A stretch of 64,000 bases of DNA. It comes from Bacteroidota bacterium. GTDB lineage: Bacteria > Bacteroidota > Ignavibacteria > Palsa-1295. Under the pieces are notes generated by a model. It saw only the letters and a program-made list of their open reading frames with translations. It did no database searches and had not been told where the DNA came from. This document shows, piece after piece, positions 9,127 through 17,601 of the stretch (position 1 is the first letter of the stretch; every line of letters begins with the position of its first letter). The DNA lies in the NCBI GenBank assembly GCA_021324735.1, contig JAJPIO010000009.1, positions 248,001-312,000 on the forward strand, read 5' to 3'. Position numbers and translations under genes: made by a program.

Positions 9127-9564
9127 TTGCCATCCCATAACATTATTATTCGAGAAGCGCGCGAAGCAGATGTGGAAGCTCTTGTTCTTCTACTGACCCA
9201 ACTCGGCTATCCGCAGGATCCCTTATTTGTGTTGCGTAAGCTTGAAGAATTCCATGAACGGAGTAGCTCAAAAGTCTTTGTGGCAGAAATAGGAGATAGA
9301 GTTGTTGGCTTTTTAAGCTTCGATTCAGAACCCGCGTTTCATAAAGAGGGAAGAATAGGCACGATCATGGCTCTCTGCGTGCTTGAAGAATGCCGCGGAC
9401 AAGGGATTGGCCACAAATTGGTCGCTGAAGCGGAGGCCGAAGCGATCCGGCAGGGCTGTGTAAGGCTTGCGGTTTCCAGCGGTGTTCAGCGAATCAACAC
9501 ACACCAATTCTATCGTAATCTCGGTTACGAAGAAAAGACCAAGCGGTTTGTAAAAGATTTTTAG
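9127..9564 (+). CDS. GNAT family N-acetyltransferase
   Basis: This is a single-domain acetyl-CoA-dependent acetyltransferase of 145 residues; the acceptor substrate cannot be told. The acetyl-CoA loop is clear in LCVLEECRGQGIGHKLV (RxxGxG). The fold ends with a FYRNLGYEEKTKRFVKDF-type strand, common in GNATs with small-molecule substrates. The only reasonable start is TTG at 9127, because there is no nearby in-frame ATG. The gene converges on the aminotransferase at 9614. Confidence 0.88.
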   Translation: MPSHNIIIREAREADVEALVLLLTQLGYPQDPLFVLRKLEEFHERSSSKVFVAEIGDRVVGFLSFDSEPAFHKEGRIGTIMALCVLEECRGQGIGHKLVAEAEAEAIRQGCVRLAVSSGVQRINTHQFYRNLGYEEKTKRFVKDF

Positions 9565-9565
9565 G

Positions 9566-9588
9566 TACGCAGACAGATCGCCTGCGTA
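9566..9588. terminator. Weak hairpin between convergent genes
   Basis: The 7-bp stem TACGCAG/CTGCGTA has a nine-base loop and sits directly after the GNAT stop, 25 bases before the convergent aminotransferase stop. No real T-run follows, so intrinsic termination is only possible, not clear. Confidence 0.3.
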
Positions 9589-9613
9589 ATCTATTCGATC
9601 GCGTAATCCAGGT

Positions 9614-10795
9614 TTAGTCCATCGTTTCGACGGCTTCCCGAATTCCGTCCAAGAGATCGTCGGTGTGCTTGCGTTCGAAAATGAGTGGTGGCAGCATGCG
9701 CAATACCTCTCCAGCCGTAACATTGGTAATAATATTGCGCTCGAACAGTCTTTGCTGGACCTGGCGGGCATTAGCCGTAAACTCCACTCCGGCCATTAGC
9801 CCCTTGCCCCTTACGTCTCGAATAGAATTCGGATGTTTCTCACGAAGTGCTTCGAGGCTCTTCATCAGGTACTCACCCTGATGAGCCGCATTGTCCATGT
9901 AGGTTTTTTCGATGAGATCGATCACAACGCTGCCAGCCGCGCACGCCAGTGCGTTACCACCGAAGGTGGTACCGTGGACGCCGGATTTAAGAGCATCAGC
10001 CGTTTCTTTCTTAGTAAGAATAGCACCGAGCGGAAGTCCGCCTCCGATCGCTTTCGCACAAACGACGACATCGGGTTTCAATCCATAATGCTCATACGCG
10101 AAGAAGCGGCCCGTTCGGCCGATACCCGATTGAATTTCGTCGGCGACGATCAGGAAGTTGTGCCGTTCGCGAAGTTCATGCAATGCATCAACGAAATCCT
10201 CGGGAATTTCTATAATACCACCTTCACCTTGAATAGGCTCGACAAACACGGCGGCGGTGCGTGAGGAGACTGCTTCCGCAACTACATTCGGATCGTAACT
10301 TGCTATTACGCCTGCATCTGAAACGAACGGACCAAAGTGCTCGCGATACTTTGGCTTATCCATGATCGATAGAGCGCCGTACGTACGCCCGTGGAAGCCA
10401 TTCGCTATACCGAGTACTTCGGTTTTCGATTCGCTCGAAAAAAATTTTCGTACCAGTTTAATTGCGCCTTCGTTTGCCTCGGTACCGGAATTAGTGAAGA
10501 AGGTGCGCTCCCATCCTGAAACGCGTTCTAACTTCTCAGCAAGAACAACCTGCGGCTCCTGTAGATAAAGGTTGGAAAGATGCAAATACTTACTTGCTTG
10601 CTCGCGAATCGCTTCGATGATAGCAGGATGCGAATGCCCGAGAGCATTTACTCCAAGGCCTGCTATGGCATCCAAGTAGGATTTACCGGTATCGGTTGTG
10701 ATGTAAACGCCTTCTGCTTTCGTGACGGCTCCGATAGGCAGGCGATCGTAGGTAGGAAATAGTGCGCTTTTTTCGCGCTCTACAAGCTTGGTCAT
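9614..10795 (-). CDS. argD: Acetylornithine/ornithine-type aminotransferase (class III, PLP)
   Basis: This is a PLP-dependent transaminase that moves the terminal amino group of acetylornithine, ornithine or a related omega-amine to 2-oxoglutarate; in arginine synthesis this is ArgD. Visible blocks are NALGHSHPAI, FFTNSGTEANEGAIKL (phosphate-binding GTEA), FHGRTYGAL, EPIQGEGG, ADEIQSGIGRTG with the PLP-binding Asp, and CAKAIGGGLPLGA with the Schiff-base Lys. The start is ATG at 10795; the frame continues to a TTG at 10831 with no better ribosome site. No other arginine gene is adjacent, so ArgD cannot be separated from ornithine or 4-aminobutyrate transaminase by context. Confidence 0.88.
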   Translation of the reverse strand: MTKLVEREKSALFPTYDRLPIGAVTKAEGVYITTDTGKSYLDAIAGLGVNALGHSHPAIIEAIREQASKYLHLSNLYLQEPQVVLAEKLERVSGWERTFFTNSGTEANEGAIKLVRKFFSSESKTEVLGIANGFHGRTYGALSIMDKPKYREHFGPFVSDAGVIASYDPNVVAEAVSSRTAAVFVEPIQGEGGIIEIPEDFVDALHELRERHNFLIVADEIQSGIGRTGRFFAYEHYGLKPDVVVCAKAIGGGLPLGAILTKKETADALKSGVHGTTFGGNALACAAGSVVIDLIEKTYMDNAAHQGEYLMKSLEALREKHPNSIRDVRGKGLMAGVEFTANARQVQQRLFERNIITNVTAGEVLRMLPPLIFERKHTDDLLDGIREAVETMD

Positions 10796-10888
10796 GGTCG
10801 AACTACCAAAACGAGAAAAGTTAAGCAACAAAAACGGAGCGCATTAAACACGGTTTCGTTACTATATATCCCATAAGGCTGAGCTTAT

Positions 10889-12256
10889 TTAATCGAAACG
10901 ATAACCTAGGGTCACAAAACCGAAAAGCTCAAAGCCATTAAGGTCCAGAGGACTCCGGCGCAGAGATTCGTCATTAACGATTACATCAATATTCAAACGA
11001 TCAATTTTGAACCCCGCGCCCACCGTAAGGCCACTCGGCGAAACACCATATAGTGGTGAATAGAGGTCCGATCGTGGTATCGTTACTGTGGCGACGCCCG
11101 AGTTTGAAACGAGTATCGTGCGTTCTTCTGTCGCTGTGGAAGCAAAATATCCGAGACGCGCCGTGAGCCAGCGAAGGATCGGCCACTCCGCGCCAATAGT
11201 AAAACGGGGTCCGATCGTTTGTGTTTTTGTAAGTGAAGGTTGATTGATGGTACTGACAGCGGGGATGGTCTGCTCGTAATGTGAAAAACTTACGCCACTC
11301 ATAATGTGTACCCCGGACTGCCAAAAGTTTACGCCAAGTCCAGCATCATAATTGGTGCTCGAAGGAAGATCTTTGGGAGTTGCCAGGATCGTGGAAGAGC
11401 CGCTCTCCGTATAGAGATTTGCAAAGGGCACCAGATAAAACTCTGTTCTCAACGGAATAAACAGTCGTGTATTGATCCCTAAAGCGGATACCGAAAGATC
11501 GCCGGTGCTTGTCGATGTTCCGGCAAAAGCGGACGATACTGATAGTTTAGGTAATAGCAATGAACCCCCAACATCGAATAGCAGGTTGTTGCCAAAGTCG
11601 GCCAGTACACCCGCAGTGATGCCGAGTTGGTGGAAATCTGATTTGTGAGCTGTGGAATCGACCGATGGGCTGCCTGTACTTCCTTGTGACGTGGAGACAT
11701 ACGCAACTCCGACTCCAGCATCGATCGCGCCCAAGTGATAGGAAGCCAGTGCCTCCCACGTATTGGTAGGTTCTGCAAAGGTAAGTGTTCGCGACAACGA
11801 AGTGATCGCAGGAAAAATATTCGGATCGATCAGCGAAAAGCCAACTGCGTCAGGACGCGCAAGAAACAAACCCATAGTCAGCGAATGATCGTCGCCGACC
11901 GAAAACGTACCACCGAAGGATTGTCCGAATCCTCCATCCTGCGAGCCGTTTGTGCCGCCGGCATCGAACCAGAGATATCCAGGATAATGTGACGCATACG
12001 CTGGATTTTGAAGCATAAAAAGCGGATCGACACTAAAGGGATTAACGGCAAGCGTTCTTAGTCCGGTATCGGCAAGCATACCAAATCCCCCAGCCCCCAA
12101 AGCTAACTCGCGAGCGAAACCGCCGGAATTTGACCAAAAGCGATCCTTATGCGACATGGAATCAGCCCAATTCTGAGATCGGGCATCGTTCGCAATTACG
12201 AGCTGTATCACTAAGAGGAAGGGACGAATTACTGATTTCAATTCAATTTTAGACAT
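10889..12256 (-). CDS. Outer-membrane beta-barrel protein, function unknown
   Basis: This exported protein of 455 residues has a signal peptide (hydrophobic PFLLVIQLVIANDARSQ) and then alternating aromatic/Gly-rich strands to the end. It finishes with FVTLGYRFD, a strand ending near an aromatic residue as in outer-membrane barrels recognised by BamA. The early region SVDPLFMLQNPAYAS resembles the NPA motif of FadL/PorV-like barrels. No transport specificity can be read. The ATG at 12256 gives the best signal peptide; a TTG-led extension to 12328 would bury it. Confidence 0.75.
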   Translation of the reverse strand: MSKIELKSVIRPFLLVIQLVIANDARSQNWADSMSHKDRFWSNSGGFARELALGAGGFGMLADTGLRTLAVNPFSVDPLFMLQNPAYASHYPGYLWFDAGGTNGSQDGGFGQSFGGTFSVGDDHSLTMGLFLARPDAVGFSLIDPNIFPAITSLSRTLTFAEPTNTWEALASYHLGAIDAGVGVAYVSTSQGSTGSPSVDSTAHKSDFHQLGITAGVLADFGNNLLFDVGGSLLLPKLSVSSAFAGTSTSTGDLSVSALGINTRLFIPLRTEFYLVPFANLYTESGSSTILATPKDLPSSTNYDAGLGVNFWQSGVHIMSGVSFSHYEQTIPAVSTINQPSLTKTQTIGPRFTIGAEWPILRWLTARLGYFASTATEERTILVSNSGVATVTIPRSDLYSPLYGVSPSGLTVGAGFKIDRLNIDVIVNDESLRRSPLDLNGFELFGFVTLGYRFD

Positions 12257-12313
12257 TTTTAGGCGAGTTATTTTGAAGCACATTCGTGCAAGAGAATAAT
12301 GCTCTTTTTCGCA

Positions 12314-12321
12314 CAAAGTTA
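12314..12321 (-). promoter_or_regulatory. Possible -7 element (TAACTTTG) before the beta-barrel gene
   Basis: On the minus strand an exact TAACTTTG lies 58 bases upstream of the ATG at 12256 and matches TAnnTTTG. No convincing -33 TTG sits at the expected distance. The rest of the 267-base divergent gap (12257-12523) holds no gene that I can support; a plus-strand TAACTTTT at 12362-12369 may serve the peroxidase. Confidence 0.3.
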
Positions 12322-12523
12322 CATCCAAAAATAGTTGACCAGATTTCGGGGGCGAGGGCTGTAACTTTTCGAGTCACGGCGAGTTATCTTCTCAAGGAAG
12401 TTAATTGTCGGCCGCCTTCCTTCGAGGGTTGTAGCTCATCGTCTTCGCGGCTCATGGTGTAACGCAGGTTATGCCGGTTGTCTTCACAGTGGGCCCCTAG
12501 CTCACACTTGTCGTTCTACGTGT

Positions 12524-13594
12524 ATGGCACATTCAGGTTGGTTCACGCAGCGTTTCCTGATCGGTGGTCTCTCTGTTATATCGGTGCTGACGTTGGCATC
12601 GTGCCAAGTCAGCCAGACCGAATTAAACATGCCTCCGCTTTCGCAAGCGGATCCGATGGTAATTCCCGCAGGCTTTCCAAAGCCGGCGATTCCTACGAAT
12701 AATCCGGTAACGCCCGCAAAAGTGGAATTGGGACGCCAGCTTTTTTATGAAGTACAGCTTAGCCGCGATAATTCAAAATCATGTGCGAGTTGCCACTCGG
12801 AGGCGGCCAGCTTTAGCGATGCAGGCAATACTGTAAGCATGGGTGTTTTTAATCAGCGTGGAAGCCGTAATGCACCGGCGCTTGTCAATCTTGCGTATGA
12901 TACCACCTTCTTTTGGGATGGCCGTGCTTCGACGCTGGAAGATCAGGCCGTTCTGCCGATCCTCAATCCGGTCGAACTTTCCAGCGACAGTATTTCCGTT
13001 GTGGCAAAGCTTTCTTCCAATACCTTTTATAAGGCACTGTTCGGTCAGGCTTTCGGTGACGAGCAGATCACCATGCAGCGGATCGGTATGGCGCTCGCAA
13101 GCTTTGAACGCACGATGATCAGCGGTTCCAGCGATTACGATCGCTTTATGGCCGGCGATTCTTCGGCGCTTTCAAAATCGGCATTACATGGCATGCAGCT
13201 ATTCAATAGCAAGCAGGTCAACTGTGTGGGTTGCCACAGTGGCGTCAATTTTACCGATAATAATTACCATTCGACCGGTCTTGCACAGTTTTACGAGGAT
13301 CAGGGGCGACAGGATGTTACTCGCAATCCACAGGATAATGGTAAATTCCGGACGCCATCCCTTCGAAACGTTGGTCTTACGGCGCCCTACATGCACGATG
13401 GCAGTTTCGCAACGTTGGATACCGTTCTGGGACACTACCGTGAGGGTGGAAAGCATAATCAAACCCAGGATCAGCTCATTCAGAGGTTAAATATTTCCGA
13501 TCAGGATGTGAAAGACATTATCGCATTCTTAAATAGCTTGACCGATAAGAATTTCACCCAACGGAAGGAATTTTCGAAGCCGGCCAATCAGTAA
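12524..13594 (+). CDS. Di-haem cytochrome c peroxidase (CcpA/MauG family), lipoprotein
   Basis: This is a periplasmic lipoprotein that reduces H2O2 with electrons from c-type cytochromes, or a MauG-like relative. The signal ends in the lipobox LASC (Cys27). Two haem-binding motifs are present, CASCH at 87-91 and CVGCH at 234-238. Family blocks include ELGRQLFYE, FWDGRASTLEDQA, FERTMISGSS, KFRTPSLRNV and TAPYMHDGSF, with the Met ligand in PYMHDG. The length is normal. Membrane anchoring by lipid differs from the soluble CcpA enzymes. It stands alone between a divergent barrel gene and the convergent lysS cluster. Confidence 0.93.
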   Translation: MAHSGWFTQRFLIGGLSVISVLTLASCQVSQTELNMPPLSQADPMVIPAGFPKPAIPTNNPVTPAKVELGRQLFYEVQLSRDNSKSCASCHSEAASFSDAGNTVSMGVFNQRGSRNAPALVNLAYDTTFFWDGRASTLEDQAVLPILNPVELSSDSISVVAKLSSNTFYKALFGQAFGDEQITMQRIGMALASFERTMISGSSDYDRFMAGDSSALSKSALHGMQLFNSKQVNCVGCHSGVNFTDNNYHSTGLAQFYEDQGRQDVTRNPQDNGKFRTPSLRNVGLTAPYMHDGSFATLDTVLGHYREGGKHNQTQDQLIQRLNISDQDVKDIIAFLNSLTDKNFTQRKEFSKPANQ

Positions 13595-13615
13595 CTCATA
13601 CGCAATCTGTACAAA

Positions 13616-13644
13616 AAAACCGCAGGGAGCACCTGCGGTTTTTA
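13616..13644. terminator. Bidirectional rho-independent terminator
   Basis: The stem AAACCGCAGG/CCTGCGGTTT has a five-base loop (13627-13631), an A-run on the left and a T-run on the right, so it can work in both directions. It lies between the convergent peroxidase and lysS genes. Confidence 0.9.
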
Positions 13645-13667
13645 TTTTAGTATTCTATTGGAGCCTT

Positions 13668-15260
13668 TTACTTTCGCTCTGGCCGCATGGCAGGGAAGAG
13701 TACGACATCACGAATGGATTCTTCACCGGTCATGATCATGGTGAGCCGGTCAACGCCAAAGCCTAAACCAGCCATGGGCGGCATGCCGTATTCCATCGCT
13801 CGAAGATAGTCTTCGTCGAGGACCATTGCTTCTTCATCGCCTTTCGAGCGAAGCCGTGCCTGCTCCTCGAAACGGGTGCGTTGATCGAGGGGATCATTGA
13901 GTTCGCTGAATGCATTGGCGACTTCCTGGCCATTGACATACAACTCGAAACGTTCGACCAACCCTGCCTTCGAACGGTGGCTTTTCGCTAGTGGCGACAT
14001 CGAAAGCGGGTAATCTGTAATAAATGTAGGTCGAATAAGGTGATGCTCTACCTTTGCCGAGAAAATTTCGTCGATGATCTTACCAGCGCCCGAACCCGGT
14101 TCCAGATCGACGCCTAACTTTTTGGCTGTAATGCGTAGCTCGTCCTCATTCATGCCGCTGACATCGACATCAGCATATTCGCGGATCGAATCATACATGG
14201 AAAGGCGGCGAAACGGAGGAGTAAAGTCGATCGTATCTCCGGGCACGTTCGAGATCACCATAGAACCGCCCGTTACTTCACGAGCGATCTCAGCGAACAT
14301 CTCTTCCGTGAAGGCCATCATCCATTCGTAATCGTGATAGGCGATGTAAATTTCCGCCATCGTGAACTCAGGACTATGGTTCTTATCCATCCCCTCGTTG
14401 CGGAAATCTTTAGATATCTCGTAGACGCCTTCGGCGAGTCCGCCAACGATCAGCCGCTTTAAGTATAGCTCGTCTGCAATGCGGAGGAAGAGATCAAAAT
14501 CGAGTGCGTTGTGGTGTGTAATGAAGGGGCGCGCGTAGGCTCCGCCGTAGATCGGCTGCAAGACGGGAGTTTCAACTTCCAAATATCCGCGAGAATCGAA
14601 ATATCGGCGAATGGTCGAGATGATCTTCGCGCGGGTCCGAAACGTCTTGCGAATCTCGGAATTCACAATGAGATCGACATACCGACGGCGATATCGTAAT
14701 TCTTTATCCGAAAAGGCATCGTGAACGATCTTTTCACCAGTTACTGGATCTGTTTCTTCCTTAACGACGGGAAGTGGGCGAATGGCTTTTGCCAGAATCT
14801 CGAAGGACTCGACATGCAATGAGATCTCACCCGTGCGGGTCCGGAAAATATAACCGGTCGCGCCGACAATATCACCGATGTCGAGTAAGCGCAGTACATC
14901 ATATCGCTCGGCAAGGTCGTTCGATTTGAAGTAAAGCTGAATTTTACCCGCCTCGTCCTGGATGTGGGCGAATGTCGCTTTGCCCATGCGGCGAATGCCC
15001 ATAATACGCCCAGCCAAAGAGGCGATAGGATGAGCATCCGGATTCGATTCATCGAACAGAGCCATTGCCTCATCCGAAAAGCGGGTACGCTCGAACGAGT
15101 AAGCATACGGCTCAATGCCAAGAGTCCGCAATTCCTCGAGAGAATTTCGGCGTTCTCGTTCCTGATCGGTGAGTGCGTCGGGGCGCTCGCCCTCTTCAAT
15201 ATGGCGAAGCGCGTCCTTTATTTCCTCAGAATGTTCGGTTGGCGGCGTATGGGTCGTCAT
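13668..15260 (-). CDS. lysS: Lysine--tRNA ligase, class II
   Basis: This enzyme charges tRNA-Lys with lysine using ATP, in the cytoplasm. The N-terminal OB fold spans about residues 65-180 (LAGRIMGIRRMGKATFAHI). The class II core follows with motif 1 near GYLEVETPVLQPI, motif 2 in FRNEGMDKNHSPEFT and motif 3 in GLGFGVDRLTMIMTG. The length of 530 residues is typical, with a charged leader of about 45 residues before the OB fold. The start is ATG at 15260, because the open frame beyond it runs into the VWA gene. It is the last gene of a same-strand run after the EnvC-like and VWA genes, about 100 bases downstream of the latter. Confidence 0.97.
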   Translation of the reverse strand: MTTHTPPTEHSEEIKDALRHIEEGERPDALTDQERERRNSLEELRTLGIEPYAYSFERTRFSDEAMALFDESNPDAHPIASLAGRIMGIRRMGKATFAHIQDEAGKIQLYFKSNDLAERYDVLRLLDIGDIVGATGYIFRTRTGEISLHVESFEILAKAIRPLPVVKEETDPVTGEKIVHDAFSDKELRYRRRYVDLIVNSEIRKTFRTRAKIISTIRRYFDSRGYLEVETPVLQPIYGGAYARPFITHHNALDFDLFLRIADELYLKRLIVGGLAEGVYEISKDFRNEGMDKNHSPEFTMAEIYIAYHDYEWMMAFTEEMFAEIAREVTGGSMVISNVPGDTIDFTPPFRRLSMYDSIREYADVDVSGMNEDELRITAKKLGVDLEPGSGAGKIIDEIFSAKVEHHLIRPTFITDYPLSMSPLAKSHRSKAGLVERFELYVNGQEVANAFSELNDPLDQRTRFEEQARLRSKGDEEAMVLDEDYLRAMEYGMPPMAGLGFGVDRLTMIMTGEESIRDVVLFPAMRPERK

Positions 15261-15358
15261 GGACCTGCAAAAATACGAACTGAACGCGAGGGGAAGGGAG
15301 AATAAGAAATAACAATTTTCGGAGGCCAACCCATGCACTTGGGTTGAGCAAGGCGGAA

Positions 15359-16252
15359 TTAATGGGGTGAAATTGGCCCGGACGAGGGAAACAGGTAGCG
15401 TATGTGGTATTGCCTTGCTAAAGAATGCCTTATCTCTCCGAGTATAACTCGCAGATCTTTCAGGTCGTCGGCCAGGAAATAGGCGCCGCCGGATTGCCGC
15501 GCCAGCCACTCCAACCGTGCGTCTTCTTCGGTCCTGTAGTTAATGGCAAATAGCCGAAGGCGATTGTTGGAAATGAGATCGCGTACATCTTCGATGGATG
15601 CCCGGCTGGCATTATCTTCGCCATCCGTAACAACGATCACAACGTCGTTCCACAGTGTGTCACTATGCAGACGCCGTTCGTCGATATTCTGTACTGCAGC
15701 AGCGATCGCATCGTAGAGAGGTGTGTACTGAGTACGGATGGTATCGTAGTAATGCCAAAACTTACGCAGGCGATTCAAGCTGTCGGTAAATGCGAATTCA
15801 GCGATAAATATGGAAGAACGTTTTGTATATAAGTGGGACTCGCTCCGAAAGCGATTATCAAAAGTCACCGCTTGTGCGATGCATCCTGCCGGAAGTGAGT
15901 CTGCTATTGAATCGCAATACCGGGTAAGTGAATCGTAGGAGTGAAACATCGATCCGGAATTATCCAGCACAAAGCTAAGGGCGAGATAACTTTTGGATCG
16001 TAATGGAATGGAATCAACCGAAAGGACTTGCGCGGTCCTGCTACCATCGCTTACTCGAAAGTCTTCCTTTGTTATCGTTGAGGCATTGGGCTTAGTACCG
16101 TCCACTTCTATCCATGCTTCATTCCAATTTGAGCTATCCAGCGTTAGTAAGGCCTTCGTGGAGTCTTTGAGAGAGAGCTTTATTGTTTGCGCGGATGCAC
16201 CACAAGCGAGTGTGAGAGCGATCAGGGCGAACCCAAAAGGCCGGTATTTCAT
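15359..16252 (-). CDS. Secreted von Willebrand factor A domain protein
   Basis: This is an exported protein of 297 residues with a signal peptide ending near GASAQ. A short beta domain (to about residue 90) is followed by a VWA domain. The metal site (MIDAS) is seen as DNSGS at its start, with a later Thr region near YTPLYDAI and Asp in VVTDGEDN, so metal-dependent protein binding is likely. The partner is unknown. The ATG lies three bases after the stop of the EnvC-like gene, so the two are very probably cotranscribed. The protein ends shortly after the VWA fold with no sorting domain. Confidence 0.88.
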   Translation of the reverse strand: MKYRPFGFALIALTLACGASAQTIKLSLKDSTKALLTLDSSNWNEAWIEVDGTKPNASTITKEDFRVSDGSRTAQVLSVDSIPLRSKSYLALSFVLDNSGSMFHSYDSLTRYCDSIADSLPAGCIAQAVTFDNRFRSESHLYTKRSSIFIAEFAFTDSLNRLRKFWHYYDTIRTQYTPLYDAIAAAVQNIDERRLHSDTLWNDVVIVVTDGEDNASRASIEDVRDLISNNRLRLFAINYRTEEDARLEWLARQSGGAYFLADDLKDLRVILGEIRHSLARQYHIRYLFPSSGPISPH

Positions 16253-16255
16253 ATT

Positions 16256-17539
16256 TTATCGCAACCATCCCATTGGGTTTTGCTTCGCTTTACCTTTCCA
16301 GACCTCAAAATGCAGAACGGCTCCATTCTCCTCGTTCGATCCGCTCCTGCCTATCTGTTGGCCGGTATGCACGTGGGTACCTTGCCGAACGCTGGCACCG
16401 GTAAGGTCGGCATAGACCGTATGCAAACCGCCGGAATGCCGGACTACGACGATCGTGCCATAGCTGGGTAAGGAAGATACTAATGCAACCTCGCCCTCGG
16501 CCGCTGCTTTTACAGCAGAGCCTTCGGGAGAAGCAATGTCGATACCGAGATTCATCGTAATCGTGTTAAGCTCGGCATTACGATGCTCGCCATAACCTTG
16601 CACAATATGGTGGGATGTACACGGCCATTGCAAGGAATGTGGCCCCGGCGTGGGACCGATGGCGCGATCGCTTACAATATCGGGCTCTCGGGAGTGCGTT
16701 CTATTTCTATTCCTACTTTTCGTAGATCGTTTGGCAGATTCCTCTTTGAGAACGAGATTGGCAATAATGCCTTCGAGCCGTTTCGCGCTTGCCGTGCGCT
16801 CTTTTAGCAGCTTTCGTAACCGTTCTTGGCGAGCTTGAATTTGTGCTAATTGTTTGGCTTCCTGCGCTTTGCGTGCCTCCAGCGTGTTGGCCTGCTCTCG
16901 CTGCTGGCCGATCACCTGATGTTCGGACTCGATCGACGAGGCTAATTCCTGGCTCGATTCACTAAGCGAACGTTTCGCGGAATCGAGACGCTCGCGGTTC
17001 ATTGCATGGGTGCGGCCGATCACTTCCGCATAGTAGGACATCCGTTCAGCGTCCGATGGCTTTGCACCTAACAGGATCTCATCAGCATTCGACCTGTTGA
17101 GAGTGCCCTGCATGTAGAGCAGTGCACTGCTCTTTGCATAGGCCGACTTTAAGGTATCGAGGGTGGAAGCCGTCGCATGATATTCGCGGTCCACTTCGGA
17201 CTTCTGGCCTTTTAGATCCGCAACCTCTTGTTCCAGGGAAGCGATCTTTGCCTTCAGTTGCCGCGTCTTTTTCTCGTAGACCTGAATGGTCTCTTTCGAG
17301 TGCTTTTCGAGTTTTTCATGCTCTTTTAGCTCGAACTCATATCGCGCGATCTCCTGTTGCAATTTACGAAGCGCCTGCTCCTTACTGGTACGCTCTCGTT
17401 TGAGCGCTCGGGAGGTGGTCCGGTTCGACGTCTTCTTTCGTGGCCGCCGGTGAGCAGCCATTGCCACATCACTACCCAGAACCGCTACACACAGCAGTGC
17501 GGACGTTGTAACTTTTATGAGTGTGCGGAGTTCAGTCAA
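16256..17539 (-). CDS. EnvC-like murein hydrolase activator with degenerate M23/LytM domain
   Basis: This is a periplasmic coiled-coil protein with a LytM fold that probably activates cell-wall amidases rather than cutting murein itself. A signal-like N-terminus leads to a long Lys/Glu/Gln-rich coiled coil (about 45-265), a basic linker, and a C-terminal LytM domain (about 310-427). The normal HxGxD motif reads NLGID, YaHL reads YADL, and HLHFE reads VLHFE. One zinc His and both catalytic His residues are therefore missing, as in E. coli EnvC where loss of catalysis goes with amidase activation. The amidase at 5743-7320 is a candidate partner. The start is TTG at 17539 with AGAGG just upstream. 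It leads a run with the VWA gene and lysS. Confidence 0.9.
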   Translation of the reverse strand: MTELRTLIKVTTSALLCVAVLGSDVAMAAHRRPRKKTSNRTTSRALKRERTSKEQALRKLQQEIARYEFELKEHEKLEKHSKETIQVYEKKTRQLKAKIASLEQEVADLKGQKSEVDREYHATASTLDTLKSAYAKSSALLYMQGTLNRSNADEILLGAKPSDAERMSYYAEVIGRTHAMNRERLDSAKRSLSESSQELASSIESEHQVIGQQREQANTLEARKAQEAKQLAQIQARQERLRKLLKERTASAKRLEGIIANLVLKEESAKRSTKSRNRNRTHSREPDIVSDRAIGPTPGPHSLQWPCTSHHIVQGYGEHRNAELNTITMNLGIDIASPEGSAVKAAAEGEVALVSSLPSYGTIVVVRHSGGLHTVYADLTGASVRQGTHVHTGQQIGRSGSNEENGAVLHFEVWKGKAKQNPMGWLR

Positions 17540-17601
17540 AGCCTCTAATGTCTCGTATGGCGTGTGCTAATGGCTGAGATTATCTATTTTCTAACGCTCC
17601 G

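Noticed and set aside
15261-15509. Extended N-terminus for lysS
   Set aside because: The extension overlaps the VWA gene, has no homology to the family, and the ATG at 15260 gives the normal length.
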